From assembly GCA_014338405.1 (NCBI GenBank), contig JTDE01000934.1, forward strand, positions 96,100 through 160,099: DNA of 64,000 nucleotides, read 5' to 3'. Of the stretch, positions 62,901 through 64,000 are shown in pieces; the stretch's first letter is position 1, and every line of letters starts with the position of its first letter. Under the pieces are notes generated by a model. The model saw only the letters and a program-made list of their open reading frames with translations. It was not told the origin of the DNA and did no database searches. The DNA comes from Paragonimus skrjabini miyazakii. Lineage: Eukaryota; Platyhelminthes; Trematoda; Plagiorchiida; Troglotrematidae. The translations under genes and the position numbers were made by a program.

Positions 62901-64000
62901 GGTTAATAAATTGCTTGTACACAAAACTTAGCTCAGCTTTTTGCCAATCTTCCAACTCTCAAGTTTGCTTCGTACTTTTCCTGCGGGGTTTATTTTTGCA
63001 ACGTCGTCCAGATCTACCTTCTAATACCATCTCCTTTTCATTTGGTGATTTTCTTCAACCTGACTGATTTCTTCTTGTCAGGGAAACGTTTCATTTAATT
63101 TTTATGTATTTTCTTTCATTTGTACTCATACCGTTACCTGTAGTCAGTGTCGGTGTAATACGTTGTTATTATCACGCACTTGACCAACAGTAATTAGGTT
63201 ACGCAGACCATCATAGATGTTAACCTATTCAGTGGTACACACTTATAGTTAATGTTTGCTTCTTTGTCCCTTATGATAACATTAATCCGTAATTCATGAC
63301 CAAGTTCTGCAGTGCAACCTTGTTTTGCCCACATACATTACTGTGTTTCATATGTGTTCATATCACCTTCAATTGTATGGACCTGAAGCTTCGCTACTTA
63401 GAAGTTGATCATCTTGACCACGCTTCAAACAATAATGATGGTAGACCATGCCTGCTGTTCCCAGTTAACAGTAACTTTTGCGCTCATATGAACTTTCTAG
63501 TAGAATTTTTTCCTATTAGTTAGTGTTTGTTAGCAGTTCCCTTTTTACCACGACCAGGATTGGAAATTCCCCCAATGAAGACTCTTGATGTGAAGAGGAT
63601 ACACACTACCGATAAGTTGTACTAACAGCAGAACGTGAATCTAGTGGATTTCTCAATAGGAGCCGACTAAAACTTTTATCCGCCTGTGAAAGTTGAAATC
63701 AGTCCACATCACCCACATCCTCCACTACTTATCACTAATTGATAATGATATATGGAATTTAATCTTGTTCAGCTTTATGTGTTTAATCGTTTGTTTCAAT
63801 TACCGTAATGATCTTACAAAAGGTTATTGAAAATAGCGGTACTTATCTGCTTTTACCCACCCTCATTTAAGGTGACTAGTTCCGACTACACAGCGTTCGG
63901 ACACTCATACATTCTATCAAGGGGAGTTCAGACAGAACAAACAATGTCTGACTTTACTATTCTCTACATGTCTAAAAATACTATTCTGTTTATAGGAAAT
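59941..64000. other. No gene recognised
   Basis: AT-rich sequence. Open frames at 61328-61576 and 62253-62573 (+) are unrecognised. The T-rich region 62700-63550 has low-complexity hydrophobic frames only. Confidence 0.4.

Noticed and set aside
62713..62931. Cysteine-rich small protein
   Set aside because: T-rich low-complexity sequence gives F/L/Y/C-rich frames by composition alone.
1..64000. CRISPR array, operon, phage or other bacterial system
   Set aside because: No regularly spaced short repeats and no compact long frames. Introns, pol III elements and animal-type domains show a eukaryotic genome.

Overview
The window looks like a gene-poor, repeat-littered piece of a flatworm nuclear genome, most likely a digenean trematode. 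The evidence is an AT-rich base composition, a gene broken up by kilobase-scale introns, many decayed Penelope-like (PLE) reverse transcriptase fragments, an RTE-type non-LTR fragment of the kind common in liver and lung flukes, and tRNA-derived short repeats. One of these repeat families pairs a pol III promoter with a hammerhead-ribozyme-like fold, as the Sm-alpha elements of schistosomes do. Nothing suggests a prokaryote or a virus. The species is not identifiable by eye.

Only one host gene can be supported. It is a follistatin-like gene on the minus strand, spanning about 23.1 kb down to 13.2 kb. It has a tentative signal-peptide exon (23089-23137), a TB/N-terminal domain exon (22635-22832), one long exon carrying follistatin domains 1 and 2 (17092-17784), and an exon with follistatin domain 3 (13343-13678, or running on to a stop at 13209). 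Every proposed junction is phase 1 and the reading frame stays open across them. The protein is odd in three ways. There is a 75-residue insertion between the first two cysteines of domain 2. Domain 2 has lost exactly the C5/C9 cysteine pair. Domain 3 carries a tryptophan-rich, sequon-rich insertion. The product should be a secreted antagonist of activin/BMP-type TGF-beta ligands.

The rest is transposon debris. PLE fragments lie at 1.5-2.6 kb (RT end plus GIY-YIG tail), 5.2-5.6 kb, 31.2-31.4 kb, 47.9-48.2 kb (minus) and 50.7-51.6 kb. The last keeps a YVDD motif and sits between two ~305-bp inverted arms (50292-50595 and 51996-52308). tRNA-derived family A occurs at 11.1, 15.2 and 24.2 kb, within and around the follistatin gene. 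Family B occurs at 1-275, 27.2-27.6, 43.9-44.4 (a partial head-to-tail dimer, period 430 bp) and 45.8-45.9 kb. It couples a tRNA-like promoter to a hammerhead-like fold. A second, unrelated hammerhead-like fold lies at 18.5 kb inside follistatin intron 2. Family C (260 bp) is at 33.85 and 52.34 kb, and a weak family D is at 16.6, 32.9 and 59.8 kb. An RTE-like fragment lies at 54.25-54.62 kb (minus). A 100-base run of N at 25522-25621 is an assembly gap. The remaining tens of kilobases show no gene that can be defended from sequence alone.
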